DNA of 64,000 bases from Vogesella sp. XCS3 (GTDB lineage Bacteria > Pseudomonadota > Gammaproteobacteria > Burkholderiales > Chromobacteriaceae): NCBI RefSeq assembly GCF_020616155.1, contig NZ_CP085530.1:3616501-3680500 (forward strand), in the 5' to 3' direction. Of this stretch, positions 26,078 to 34,789 are shown one piece after another (position 1 is the first letter of the stretch; each line of letters begins with the position of its first letter). The notes beneath the pieces are model-generated. The model worked only from the letters and a program-made list of their open reading frames with translations. It had not been told where the DNA came from and did no database searches. The position numbers and the translations under genes were made by a program.

Positions 26078-29000
26078 GTGGTACTTCCGATGGGCAAGTC
26101 CAGTGTCTTGATCAGTGTTTGCAGCTGTCGATAAGCCTGATCATATTCTATCTGATCTAGTAATTTACCGATATTAATCAAATGCTCATGGCAATCTATA
26201 GGCATTGCATCAAAAAGTGCGGCTAATGCTTCATCGGCACGGGAGTCGGCGTGCTTGAGTTTATCTTGCAAATGTTGCAAAAGCCGCATTTGTTCCAGAG
26301 GCGTCTGCGGCTGCGCGGTACTGCGCGCTGGGGCGCTGCGGCTGTCTTGTAGCTGGCGCAGGGTTTTATCCAGCTCGTCTTGCAGCTCGGGCAGCAGGGC
26401 TTCGGCGGCCAGGCGCTGGTGGTCGCGCAGGGCGCTGTCGATATCCGATGCCAGCCGGGCCAGGCGCTGTGCATCCACGTAGGCTGCAGCGGCTTTCAGG
26501 CTGTGCGTGTGGTATTCGATGGCGGCCCAGTCCCCGGCTTCGCGTAGTAGCTGCAGCTTGGCAGGCAGCTGGCGGTAGCTGCTGACAAAGTGGTATTGCA
26601 GGCGTTGCGCCAGGTTGTGGCTGCCCTGGCGCGGGGTGGGCTGCAGCGCGCGGCGTGGCTGGTGGGCGGGTAGCCAGCGCAGCAGGGTGGCAATCAGGGC
26701 ATCGGGGACGATGGGTTTGTCCAGATGGTCGTTCATGCCGGCGGCCAGGCTGGCCTGATGGTCGCTGACCATGGCGTGCGCGCTCAGCGCCACGATGGGC
26801 AGGCTGGCGTGCGCCGGGTTGGCGCGTATTTGCCGGGTAGCGGCAAAGCCGTCCAGCATGGGCATCTGGATATCCATCAGCACCAGGTCGTAGTGGCCGA
26901 TATTGACAGCGTCTACCGCATCGACCCCGTTTTCGGCGATATCGATCAGCAGCCCGCTGTCTTCCAGCATGCCCAGCACCACCTCGCGATTGATGGCATT
27001 GTCGTCTACCAGCAGAACACGGCAGCCGGCTACGCCGGACAGGCTGGCCAGCTGGATGGCCATGCGCTGTTTCTCATCTGGCGGGGCGGGCAGGGCGTGG
27101 CCTGCCAGGCTTTGCAGCAGGGTAAGCACGCTGGCAGGGCGTGGCGGTTTGGCCAGCATGCCTTGCAGGCCCGTGGGCAGCTCGTCTTCGTTGTCGCCGT
27201 AGGGCTGGATCAGCATCACCACGGCCGGTTCGCACGCCAGGCGGGCATCGCGCAGGCGCTGCAGGGTGTCGCTACCGCTCCAGCCCGGCATCTGGCTATC
27301 CAGCAGCACCAAGTCTATGGGCTGGCCTTGTTCGCTGGCCTGATGGAGCTTGGCCAGTGCAGCCATGCCATCGCCGGCTTCGCTGACCTTCATGCCCAGG
27401 TTGAACAGCATATTGCCCAGGGCGCTACGTGCTTGCGGGTGGTCGTCTACCACCAGCACATGGCGGTTGGGCAGCGGAGTGTCGGGGGCGGTATCGGTTT
27501 GCCATGGTAGGGTGATGCGCAGGGTAAAGCTGCTGCCGCGGCCAGGCTGGCTGTCTACGGCCAGCTCGCCTTGCATCAGGCTGGCCAGCTGTTTGCAAAT
27601 GGCCAGCCCCAGGCCGGTGCCGCCGTAGCGCCGCGTTACCGAGCCGTCGGCCTGGGTAAACGAGTGGAACAGCTGGTCGCGCAGCGCCGGCTCTATGCCG
27701 ATACCGCTGTCTTGCATGGTGAAGCTCAGGGTCACGCTATGGGCGTCTTGCTCGGTAACCGCTACCGACAGGGCGATCTGGCCGCGCTCGGTAAATTTGG
27801 CGGCATTGCTGGCCAGGTTGCACAGGATTTGCTCCAGCCGCAGCGGGTCGCCGATCAGCCTGCCGGGCACGTTGGCCGCAATCTGGTAGATGGGTTCGAT
27901 GGGTTTGCCCTGGATGCGCAGCACCATCACGTCGGCCACGCGTTCCAGAATGTTGTCCAGCGAGAAGGGCACGCTTTCCAGCGTGAGCTTGCCGGCTTCG
28001 ATCTTGGAGAAGTCCAGAATGTCGTTGAGTATCTGCAGCAGCCCTTCGCCGCTGGCCAGAATCTTGTGCAGATAGTGGCCTACTTGCAGGTCCGGGTCGC
28101 GCTGCAGCGCCAGGCGGGCCATGCCCAGAATGGCGTTCATCGGGGTGCGGATCTCGTGGCTCATATTGGCCAGGAACAGCGATTTGGTGCGCGTGGCGTC
28201 TTCGGCGCGCTGGCGCGACTCGGCCATGGCCTGTTCTGCCGCTTTGCGCGCGCTGATATCCATGATCACCACCACCATGCCGGCGTCCGGCTCGGCCGGG
28301 TTCACCAGCTTGGCGCTGATAGCGCACCACACCGGGCTGCCATCCTGGCGCCGCAGCGCCATGTCGGTTTCCAGATAGCTGCTGCGTGTCAGGTGGCCGG
28401 TAAGCTGGTAGTCGCTTTCGCTGAGGTAGGCCAGCTGGGTGGGCTGTTTGTCCAGCGCGCCACGGGGGTAGCCCAGTATCTGCTCGAAGCCCTGGTTGCA
28501 CTGCTGGAAGACGCGGTCGCGCACAAAGGCAATGCCGACCAGCGCGTTGTCCAGAATGGCTTGCTGCTCCAGCCGTATCTGGTTCAGCCGGGCGGTGCGC
28601 TCCTGTACCTGGCGCTCCAGGTTGTCGTACAGCCGCGCATTGTCGATGGACACCAGCGCCTGCAGGGTAAGCATGCGCAGGAAGGTGAGCCGGTCGTGGC
28701 TGAACGCGTGCTGAATCAGGCGGTTTTCCAGGTACAGCACGCCGATAACCTGCTGCTTGCGCAGGATGGGCAGGCACAGCACCGAGCCCGGCTGGTGTTG
28801 CTCGACGTAGGGGTCGGCATGAAAGCGTTGCGAGGCGGCCAGATTGCCTTCTACCAGCGCTTCGCCTGTGCGGATGACATAGCGCAGCAGCGACAGTGGC
28901 AGCAGCGGGTGTTGCCGCGCGTCCAGCAGTACCGGCTCGGGCTTGCCGCGCTGGCCATCGCCACCTTCCAGCAACCAGTGGTTCTGGTAGTGCAGCAGCA

Positions 29001-32000
29001 GGCGGGCAGTCTGGGCACCGGTGTTTTCCCGCACGATGTCCAGCAGCCGCGCCAGTACCCGCTCCAGGCTGAGCTCGCCAGACAGGGCGCGGGTTGCTTT
29101 CAGAATGGACGCCAGGTCCAGCGAGCTGGTGTTGTCGCTGCCGGTATGCGTGCTATGGCTAACCGTTTGGGGCGCGCTGGCTTCGGCTGGTGCGCTGGCC
29201 AGTTGCAGGCCTTTGGCCTGATAGCGCTGCTGCAGCTGGCTGGCCTTGCCGCTGGCGCCCCATGCCTGGTAGCCCTGCCAGGCTTGCTGCAAAAACAGCT
29301 GGGCAATGGCGGGCTGGCCACAGGCCAGCCAGTAGTCGCCATAGCTTTCGCGGGCGATGGCGGCGATGTGGGCAAAGCCGTGCTGGGCCGCTTGTTCGAT
29401 GGCTTGCTGGTAGTGCTGCTGTGCCGCGATGTGCTGCCCGTCCAGCCTGGCCTGTTCTGCTTGCAGCAGGCTATGGCGCGCGGCGAAGTTGTCGGCGCAC
29501 AGGCTGGCCCAGCCGGCGTAGCTGGCCAGGCAGCCGGCCAGGGTGGTTTGCCAGCTGTCCTGCTGCGGGTGGTCTGGCTGTTCGCGCAGGGCGCGGGCAA
29601 GGATCAGGCCGCAGTAGAAGGTGGCTTCTGCCACTTTGAACTGGCCGGCAACGTTGGCCGCAATATGGGGCAGCTGCGCAGTCAGCGCGATGGCGTCGGG
29701 GCTGCGCAGCAGGTAGCCGGTAAACAGCTTGCTGTGATGGTAGTAAGCCAGGTGTAGCGGGCTGTGCTGGTAGTGCTGCAGGAAGTCGTGCTCGCTGAAG
29801 GTTTCGTCGTCGAAGCTGTGTGGCTGGTAGCTCAGCCCCATCAGGCAGCACAGCGGCTGCACGCTGCCGACGCGGGTGCAGTCGTACATGTCTTGCCGGG
29901 CATGACTTTGCAGGCGCTGCAGGTCTTGCTCGCCCAGCTCCAGCAGCTCGGGCAGGTACTGGCCCTGCATGATGCGGTCGGTGCCGCGTACCGCCAGGAT
30001 ATAGCCTTCGTTCAGCAGGTCGCCGCTTTCCTGGCTCCAGTGCAGGGCTTCCTGGTAGTAGCCGTTCAGGCTGCGTAGCGGGTGCTGCCAGTGCCCCAGC
30101 TTGCTGGCGTACAGAAAGTGGGTATTGCCGCGAATGGCAAGCTGGTGCTGCTTGTTGGACAGGTCCAGGGCGAGCTGCCCCCATTGCTCGGCCGCCGCAT
30201 ATTGCTGGTGCAGCTGGCCCAGGGTAAAGCCGTACAGGGCGTAGGCGTAGGGCGATAGCTCGTCATGGCCGTGTGTGAGCGATAGCCGCGTCATGTGCAG
30301 GATGGCGAGGGCGTCCAGGGTCAGCTGGCCAGACAAGTAGGCCGCGTGGCTCACGCCAAACAGCAGGGCCATGGCGGCTTGCGCCGTGTGGTCGCTCATC
30401 TGGCCCAGGCGGTGCAGCACGGTACTGTCGGGCAGGCCGTGTGCTGTGCCCAGCTCGCTTTCCAGCGCGTGTAGCTGGGCTTGCTGCTCGGCCAGGGTGG
30501 CGGGCAGGCTGATGCCCAGCATGGCCAGACACTGGCGCTGCAGCTGCAGGGCGTCGTCAAAGCGGCCTTGCAGCAGGTACTGGTGTATCTGTACCAGATA
30601 GCCTTCGATTTGCGTGGTGACGCAGGGGCTGTGGGCTTGTAGCTGCGGGTAGAGGCTGTCGGCCAGGGCAAACTGGCCGCAGTGGCTGGCAGCGTCGCAC
30701 AGGCCCAGCAGGATGTGGCGCAGATCGTCGCTGGCGGCGTACTCCGGCAGCAGCTGCTGCGCCAGCTGCATATGGTGCAGGGCGGCGGGGTAGGCGGCAG
30801 CACCTTGCGCCAGCTTGCCGGCTTTGTAGTTCAGCACGGCCAGCTGTTCGCGTTCGGCGGGGTCGTGCAGCAAAGCCACGGCCGGGTTCAGCTGTTCCAG
30901 AATGGCGTACAGGTCGTCTTGCAGCTGGGTGCTGTGCGCCAGCAGGCTGCGGCCAACCTTGAGGTGTTGCTGGCGTTGGCCGGCTTCGTCGTACAGCGCG
31001 TAGGCGGCTTGCTGGATGCGATCGTGCACAAAGCGGTAGTCGTCGTGCTCGACGGTGTTGTCGTGGCCGCCAGGGCGTATCAGCTCGTGTGCCAGCGCCG
31101 GTTTCAGCTGCAGGCGTGCGCTGGCCAGCGGCAGTGCCGCAATGCGGGCCAGCTGGCTGAGGGTAAAACGGTTGCCCAGTGTGGCGGCCAGTTGCAGCAG
31201 TGCCTGGGTATTGGCCGGCAGGCTGCGCAGCTTGTCTACCATCAGGGCAACGACATTGTCGGTAAAGGCGGTGTTGTCCAGGGCCTGTTGCTGCCAGCAC
31301 CAGCGCGCTTCTGCCGGGTGGTAGAACAGCAGGCCACGGTCGTACAGGCTGCGCAGGAACTGGCGCAGGAAAAACGGGTTGCCCCGGGTTTTGTGCTGGC
31401 ATAGCGTGGCCAGCGCGCTGATGCTGTCTAGCGGGCACTGCAGTGTGTCGGCCAGCCACTGGCTGATGTGGGCTTGCCCCAGCGGTTCCACCGTCAGCGT
31501 TTGTATGGCAACACCGTGCTGTACCAGCGCCGATTGCAGGTGTATCAACGGGTGGTTGGTGCCGGTTTCGTTATCGCGATAGGCGCCCAGCAACAGGATA
31601 TGCCGGGCTTGCGGGCTAGCCAGCAGCTGTTCGATCAGGCCCAGGGTGGCCGGGTCGGCCCACTGCAGGTCGTCCAGAAAGATCACCAGCGGGTGGTAAG
31701 GGCTGGCAAAAGTGCTGGCGAGGGTGAGCAGTAAGCGGTGTAACCGGTGCTGTGCTTCTTGCGGTGGCAGCGGCGGGCTGACATGCTGGGCTGGCAGCAG
31801 CAGGGCCAGCTCCGGCAGCAGGGCGCACAGGATGTCGGCCTGTTCGCCCAGCGCATTGCGTAGCAGCTGCGACCACTGTGCCAGCTGGCTCTGCGGCAGG
31901 GTCAGCAGCTGGCGCAACAGGTCTTGGAACGCCTGGATAATGGCCGCGTACGGCGTGTTGCGCTTGTACTGCTCGCATTTGCCCGCCACGAAAAAGCTGC

Positions 32001-33039
32001 CTTGCTCGTTGGCCGGCTGGCGTAGCGCCTCGGCCAGTGCCGATTTGCCCACGCCGGCGAAGCCACCCAGCAATACCAGCTCGTTATGCGGGCCGCGGCA
32101 GCGGGCAAAGGCCTGCACTAGCTGGGCAAGCTGCGGCGCCCTCCCGTAAAGGTTATCCGGCAGCACCAGTTGGACGCGCTGGCTGCCCCAGCTGGCTTGG
32201 TCGGCCAGTGGCTGGGTATCGGCCAGCAGCTGGCGGCATAGCTGCAGGTCATTCTTGAGTAGGGCAATCGTCTGGTAGCGGCGGTCCGGGTGTTTTTCCA
32301 GTAGCCGCTGCACCACAGCCACCAGCTGCGGCGGCAGGCTGGCAAAGGCGGGCAGCTGGAAGTCCGGCGGGCGTGCCAGGTGGCTATGCACCAACTCCAT
32401 CGCATCCTGGCTATCGAATGGCAGCTGGCCGCTTAGCAACTGGTACAGGGTGACGCCCAGCGAATAGTAGTCGGCACGGTAGCCCAGCGTATGGCTGGTA
32501 CGGCCGGTGTGCTCGGGCGAGCTGTACGCCAGCGTGCCTTCGTAGCGCTGTCCGGTAGGCGGCTCGTAGCTGGGGGGCTGGGCCAGGCCGAAGTCGATCA
32601 GCTGTAGCTGGTGCGTGTCGGCGTTCCAGACGATATTGGCCGGGTTGATGTCGCGGTGCACCAGCTGCGCCTGATGGACACAGTCCAGGGCATCGCATAG
32701 CTGCAGGCCCATTTCCAGTACCAGGCCGGGCGGCAGTGCCTGGCCCGCCTGTTCCAGTAGCTGGCTTAGCGCCACACCTCCGCAATCTTCCAGCACCATC
32801 ACCCAGTGTTGCTGGTGCTGCAGCAGCGCCAGCGGCTGCACGATGCCGGCGTGGGCAAAACGCTGCAGGCAGGCGTATTCGGCCTGGAAGCGCGCTACGT
32901 CAGCGGCTTGCGGCTGCGGGTGGCGCAACACCTTCATGATGACAGGTTGGCCGCTTTGCCGGTGCTGGCTGCGGTAGATCAACGAGGTGCCGCTATCGTG
33001 TAGCAGGCTGCCTGGGTGGTAAGCGGGCAGTGTGATCAT
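26074..33039 (-). CDS. Giant hybrid kinase: Ser/Thr kinase, ATPase, GAF, PAS, HisKA, HATPase, REC, REC, HPt
   Basis: A 2321-residue soluble signalling protein. Order: Ser/Thr protein kinase (1-275; K36, HRD 128-130, DFG 149-151), AAA-like ATPase (P-loop GGFAGVGKS 325-333, then WADPATLG), a long helical TPR-like stretch (about 700-1290), GAF (about 1310-1480), PAS (about 1490-1600), HisKA with NMSHEIRTPMN (about 1630), HATPase (GTGLGLAI), two receivers (about 1860-1975 with LLDSQMPG; about 2005-2120 with LMDIQMPM) and an HPt domain with HTHSLKAAAAY (about 2170). No membrane helix was seen. All phosphorelay residues appear intact. The ATGA overlap ties it to the REC-GGDEF gene. The layout matches the known trifunctional kinase class; the stimulus is unknown. 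Confidence 0.93.
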   Translation of the reverse strand: MITLPAYHPGSLLHDSGTSLIYRSQHRQSGQPVIMKVLRHPQPQAADVARFQAEYACLQRFAHAGIVQPLALLQHQQHWVMVLEDCGGVALSQLLEQAGQALPPGLVLEMGLQLCDALDCVHQAQLVHRDINPANIVWNADTHQLQLIDFGLAQPPSYEPPTGQRYEGTLAYSSPEHTGRTSHTLGYRADYYSLGVTLYQLLSGQLPFDSQDAMELVHSHLARPPDFQLPAFASLPPQLVAVVQRLLEKHPDRRYQTIALLKNDLQLCRQLLADTQPLADQASWGSQRVQLVLPDNLYGRAPQLAQLVQAFARCRGPHNELVLLGGFAGVGKSALAEALRQPANEQGSFFVAGKCEQYKRNTPYAAIIQAFQDLLRQLLTLPQSQLAQWSQLLRNALGEQADILCALLPELALLLPAQHVSPPLPPQEAQHRLHRLLLTLASTFASPYHPLVIFLDDLQWADPATLGLIEQLLASPQARHILLLGAYRDNETGTNHPLIHLQSALVQHGVAIQTLTVEPLGQAHISQWLADTLQCPLDSISALATLCQHKTRGNPFFLRQFLRSLYDRGLLFYHPAEARWCWQQQALDNTAFTDNVVALMVDKLRSLPANTQALLQLAATLGNRFTLSQLARIAALPLASARLQLKPALAHELIRPGGHDNTVEHDDYRFVHDRIQQAAYALYDEAGQRQQHLKVGRSLLAHSTQLQDDLYAILEQLNPAVALLHDPAEREQLAVLNYKAGKLAQGAAAYPAALHHMQLAQQLLPEYAASDDLRHILLGLCDAASHCGQFALADSLYPQLQAHSPCVTTQIEGYLVQIHQYLLQGRFDDALQLQRQCLAMLGISLPATLAEQQAQLHALESELGTAHGLPDSTVLHRLGQMSDHTAQAAMALLFGVSHAAYLSGQLTLDALAILHMTRLSLTHGHDELSPYAYALYGFTLGQLHQQYAAAEQWGQLALDLSNKQHQLAIRGNTHFLYASKLGHWQHPLRSLNGYYQEALHWSQESGDLLNEGYILAVRGTDRIMQGQYLPELLELGEQDLQRLQSHARQDMYDCTRVGSVQPLCCLMGLSYQPHSFDDETFSEHDFLQHYQHSPLHLAYYHHSKLFTGYLLRSPDAIALTAQLPHIAANVAGQFKVAEATFYCGLILARALREQPDHPQQDSWQTTLAGCLASYAGWASLCADNFAARHSLLQAEQARLDGQHIAAQQHYQQAIEQAAQHGFAHIAAIARESYGDYWLACGQPAIAQLFLQQAWQGYQAWGASGKASQLQQRYQAKGLQLASAPAEASAPQTVSHSTHTGSDNTSSLDLASILKATRALSGELSLERVLARLLDIVRENTGAQTARLLLHYQNHWLLEGGDGQRGKPEPVLLDARQHPLLPLSLLRYVIRTGEALVEGNLAASQRFHADPYVEQHQPGSVLCLPILRKQQVIGVLYLENRLIQHAFSHDRLTFLRMLTLQALVSIDNARLYDNLERQVQERTARLNQIRLEQQAILDNALVGIAFVRDRVFQQCNQGFEQILGYPRGALDKQPTQLAYLSESDYQLTGHLTRSSYLETDMALRRQDGSPVWCAISAKLVNPAEPDAGMVVVIMDISARKAAEQAMAESRQRAEDATRTKSLFLANMSHEIRTPMNAILGMARLALQRDPDLQVGHYLHKILASGEGLLQILNDILDFSKIEAGKLTLESVPFSLDNILERVADVMVLRIQGKPIEPIYQIAANVPGRLIGDPLRLEQILCNLASNAAKFTERGQIALSVAVTEQDAHSVTLSFTMQDSGIGIEPALRDQLFHSFTQADGSVTRRYGGTGLGLAICKQLASLMQGELAVDSQPGRGSSFTLRITLPWQTDTAPDTPLPNRHVLVVDDHPQARSALGNMLFNLGMKVSEAGDGMAALAKLHQASEQGQPIDLVLLDSQMPGWSGSDTLQRLRDARLACEPAVVMLIQPYGDNEDELPTGLQGMLAKPPRPASVLTLLQSLAGHALPAPPDEKQRMAIQLASLSGVAGCRVLLVDDNAINREVVLGMLEDSGLLIDIAENGVDAVDAVNIGHYDLVLMDIQMPMLDGFAATRQIRANPAHASLPIVALSAHAMVSDHQASLAAGMNDHLDKPIVPDALIATLLRWLPAHQPRRALQPTPRQGSHNLAQRLQYHFVSSYRQLPAKLQLLREAGDWAAIEYHTHSLKAAAAYVDAQRLARLASDIDSALRDHQRLAAEALLPELQDELDKTLRQLQDSRSAPARSTAQPQTPLEQMRLLQHLQDKLKHADSRADEALAALFDAMPIDCHEHLINIGKLLDQIEYDQAYRQLQTLIKTLDLPIGSTT

Positions 33040-33427
33040 GGTATGAGCCTGTTCCTGCGCGTGTGCTGTGTGCCGCCTTGGCTGGCGCCCGCGTATCTGG
33101 CCTGCGTGGCTGGCTGCCGTGTAACTGGCGGATATTTACTAGCTTTTTATATAGAACATATGCTTGTTCTGTGATTTTGTGTGAATCGACGGCTGACTCG
33201 CTACTAAATTGATGCAATTTGTATGGCTTGCCAGCGTGCTGTGGCATTTTATGCAGACAGATCACGCCGTCAGGTGTGGCCGCAAGGCGGCTATACCGGC
33301 CGTCATGATGCGCTTGGCAGCGCCTTGGCCAGGCCTATGGCCGGCCTGTCGCCGCGCCGTGCTTTCCCCGCCTTCCCCTATACGGTTAGAATCGGGCTTT
33401 GTTTTTCAATCTTTCAGATTCCGCCAC
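33040..33427. promoter_or_regulatory. Divergent region, giant kinase / glyQ
   Basis: This 388-base stretch carries no gene I can support. It includes an AT-rich patch near 33135-33180 with an inverted repeat AGAACA (33153-33158) and TGTTCT (33165-33170), a plausible operator for the kinase gene. The part nearer glyQ shows no clear hairpin leader or T-box. Confidence 0.4.
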
Positions 33428-34318
33428 ATGCTCACTTTCCAGGAAATCATCCTCACCCTGCAGCACTACTGGAACCGTCAGGGCTGCGCTTTGTTGCAGC
33501 CGTACGATACCGAAGTGGGCGCAGGCACCTCGCACACCGCCACCTTCCTGCGCGCCCTGGGCCCGGAACCTTGGCACGCTGCCTACGTGCAGCCTAGCCG
33601 CCGCCCCAAAGACGGCCGCTACGGCGAAAACCCGAACCGCCTGTTCCAGCATCACCAGTTCCAGGTGGTGCTGAAACCATCCCCGCCGGATATCCAGGAC
33701 CTGTACCTGGGTTCGCTGCGCGAGCTGGGTATCGACCCGGCCATCCACGATATCCGCTTTGTCGAAGACGACTGGGAAAACCCCACCCTGGGCGCCTGGG
33801 GTTTGGGTTGGGAAGTCTGGCTGAACGGCATGGAAGTGACCCAGTTCACCTACTTCCAGCAAGTCGGCGGCCTGGACTGCAAACCGGTACTGGGTGAGAT
33901 CACCTACGGCCTGGAGCGCCTGGCCATGTACCTGCAAGACATCGAAAACGTGTACGAGCTGGTGTGGACGCGCCTGCCGGACGGCACCGTGGTGACCTAC
34001 GGCGACGTGTTCTTCCAGAACGAGTTCGAGCAATCGAAATACGCCTTTGAAGAAAGCAATGTCGAGCTGCTGTTCAAACAGTTTGCCGACTACGAAAGCG
34101 AAGCCAAGCGCCTGCTGGAAGCCGGCCTGCCGCTGCCGGGTTACGAAACCATCCTGAAAGCCGGCCACACCTTCAACCTGCTGGATGCCCGCGGTGCCAT
34201 TTCGGTGACCGAACGCGCCGCCTACATCGGTCGCATCCGCAACCTGTCCCGCGGTGTGGCCCAGGCTTATTACGACGCGCGTGAAGCCCTGGGCTTCCCG
34301 ATGTGCAGAAAAGACTAA
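33428..34318 (+). CDS. glyQ: Glycine-tRNA ligase alpha subunit
   Basis: The 296-residue alpha chain of the bacterial tetrameric glycyl-tRNA synthetase; it forms glycyl-adenylate. [24 protein letters not shown] and the block ETEVGAGT-like [15 protein letters not shown] match the class II catalytic core, as do [13 protein letters not shown] and [12 protein letters not shown]. The start at 33428 gives a length close to E. coli (303); longer frames extend into the promoter region. It heads the operon with an adhesin-E-like gene and glyS. Confidence 0.97.
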   Translation: MLTFQEIILTLQHYWNRQGCALLQPYDTEVGAGTSHTATFLRALGPEPWHAAYVQPSRRPKDGRYGENPNRLFQHHQFQVVLKPSPPDIQDLYLGSLRELGIDPAIHDIRFVEDDWENPTLGAWGLGWEVWLNGMEVTQFTYFQQVGGLDCKPVLGEITYGLERLAMYLQDIENVYELVWTRLPDGTVVTYGDVFFQNEFEQSKYAFEESNVELLFKQFADYESEAKRLLEAGLPLPGYETILKAGHTFNLLDARGAISVTERAAYIGRIRNLSRGVAQAYYDAREALGFPMCRKD

Positions 34319-34321
34319 GCC

Positions 34322-34789
34322 ATGAAGACAGCGGTAGCCTTTTTCACCCTGATCGCGGTGCTGGCCGGCCTGACCTGGTATTTGGCCAGCCAGCAGGAAG
34401 CACCGCAGCAGGAAGGCAATTTCCAGGTGTACCAGAGCGGTGACGCGCTGGAGCTGGCCATCGACCTGGACAGCATTGCCAATGTGAACGAAGGCTTTGT
34501 CCGCTTCATCAACCAGGAGCGTTACGCCGAGAAAAAGCAGGAAGACAGCCTGGGTATCAGCTATCAGGTACGCCGCCTGGAAGGCCGTGCCGACTGCCAG
34601 AACATGCAGTACGCCTTTGTGAACACCAGTTACTGGACCAAGCGCAACAAGCATGTCTACACCCAGATGTTCCAGCTGCAGCGCTTTAACTGGACCTTCG
34701 TGCCGGTGGAGCAGGGCTCTATTGCCGAAACCATGCTGAAGATTGTCTGCCGCCTGGCACCTAACGCCCCCAGCGAAAAGATTGAATGA
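34322..34789 (+). CDS. Membrane-anchored hypothetical protein, surface-adhesin-E-like
   Basis: A 155-residue protein with one N-terminal hydrophobic segment (MKTAVAFFTLIAVLAGLTWY) acting as anchor or signal, and a globular domain with DLDSIANVNEGFVRF and RRLEGRADCQNMQYAF followed by a second cysteine near the end (KIVCRLAP). The order of blocks suggests the small surface-adhesin E fold that is common in Neisseriales, at modest confidence. It sits between glyQ (2-base gap... stop/start adjacent) and glyS, whose ATG overlaps its stop. Confidence 0.6.
   Translation: MKTAVAFFTLIAVLAGLTWYLASQQEAPQQEGNFQVYQSGDALELAIDLDSIANVNEGFVRFINQERYAEKKQEDSLGISYQVRRLEGRADCQNMQYAFVNTSYWTKRNKHVYTQMFQLQRFNWTFVPVEQGSIAETMLKIVCRLAPNAPSEKIE

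Noticed and set aside
27571-29757. Open frame of 728 codons antisense to the giant kinase
   Set aside because: It mirrors intact GAF, PAS and kinase domains, has no ribosome site and no recognisable motif.
33230-33427. T-box leader for glyQ
   Set aside because: No specifier loop or AGGGUGGNACCGCG-like element; T-boxes are also not expected for this gene in this group.
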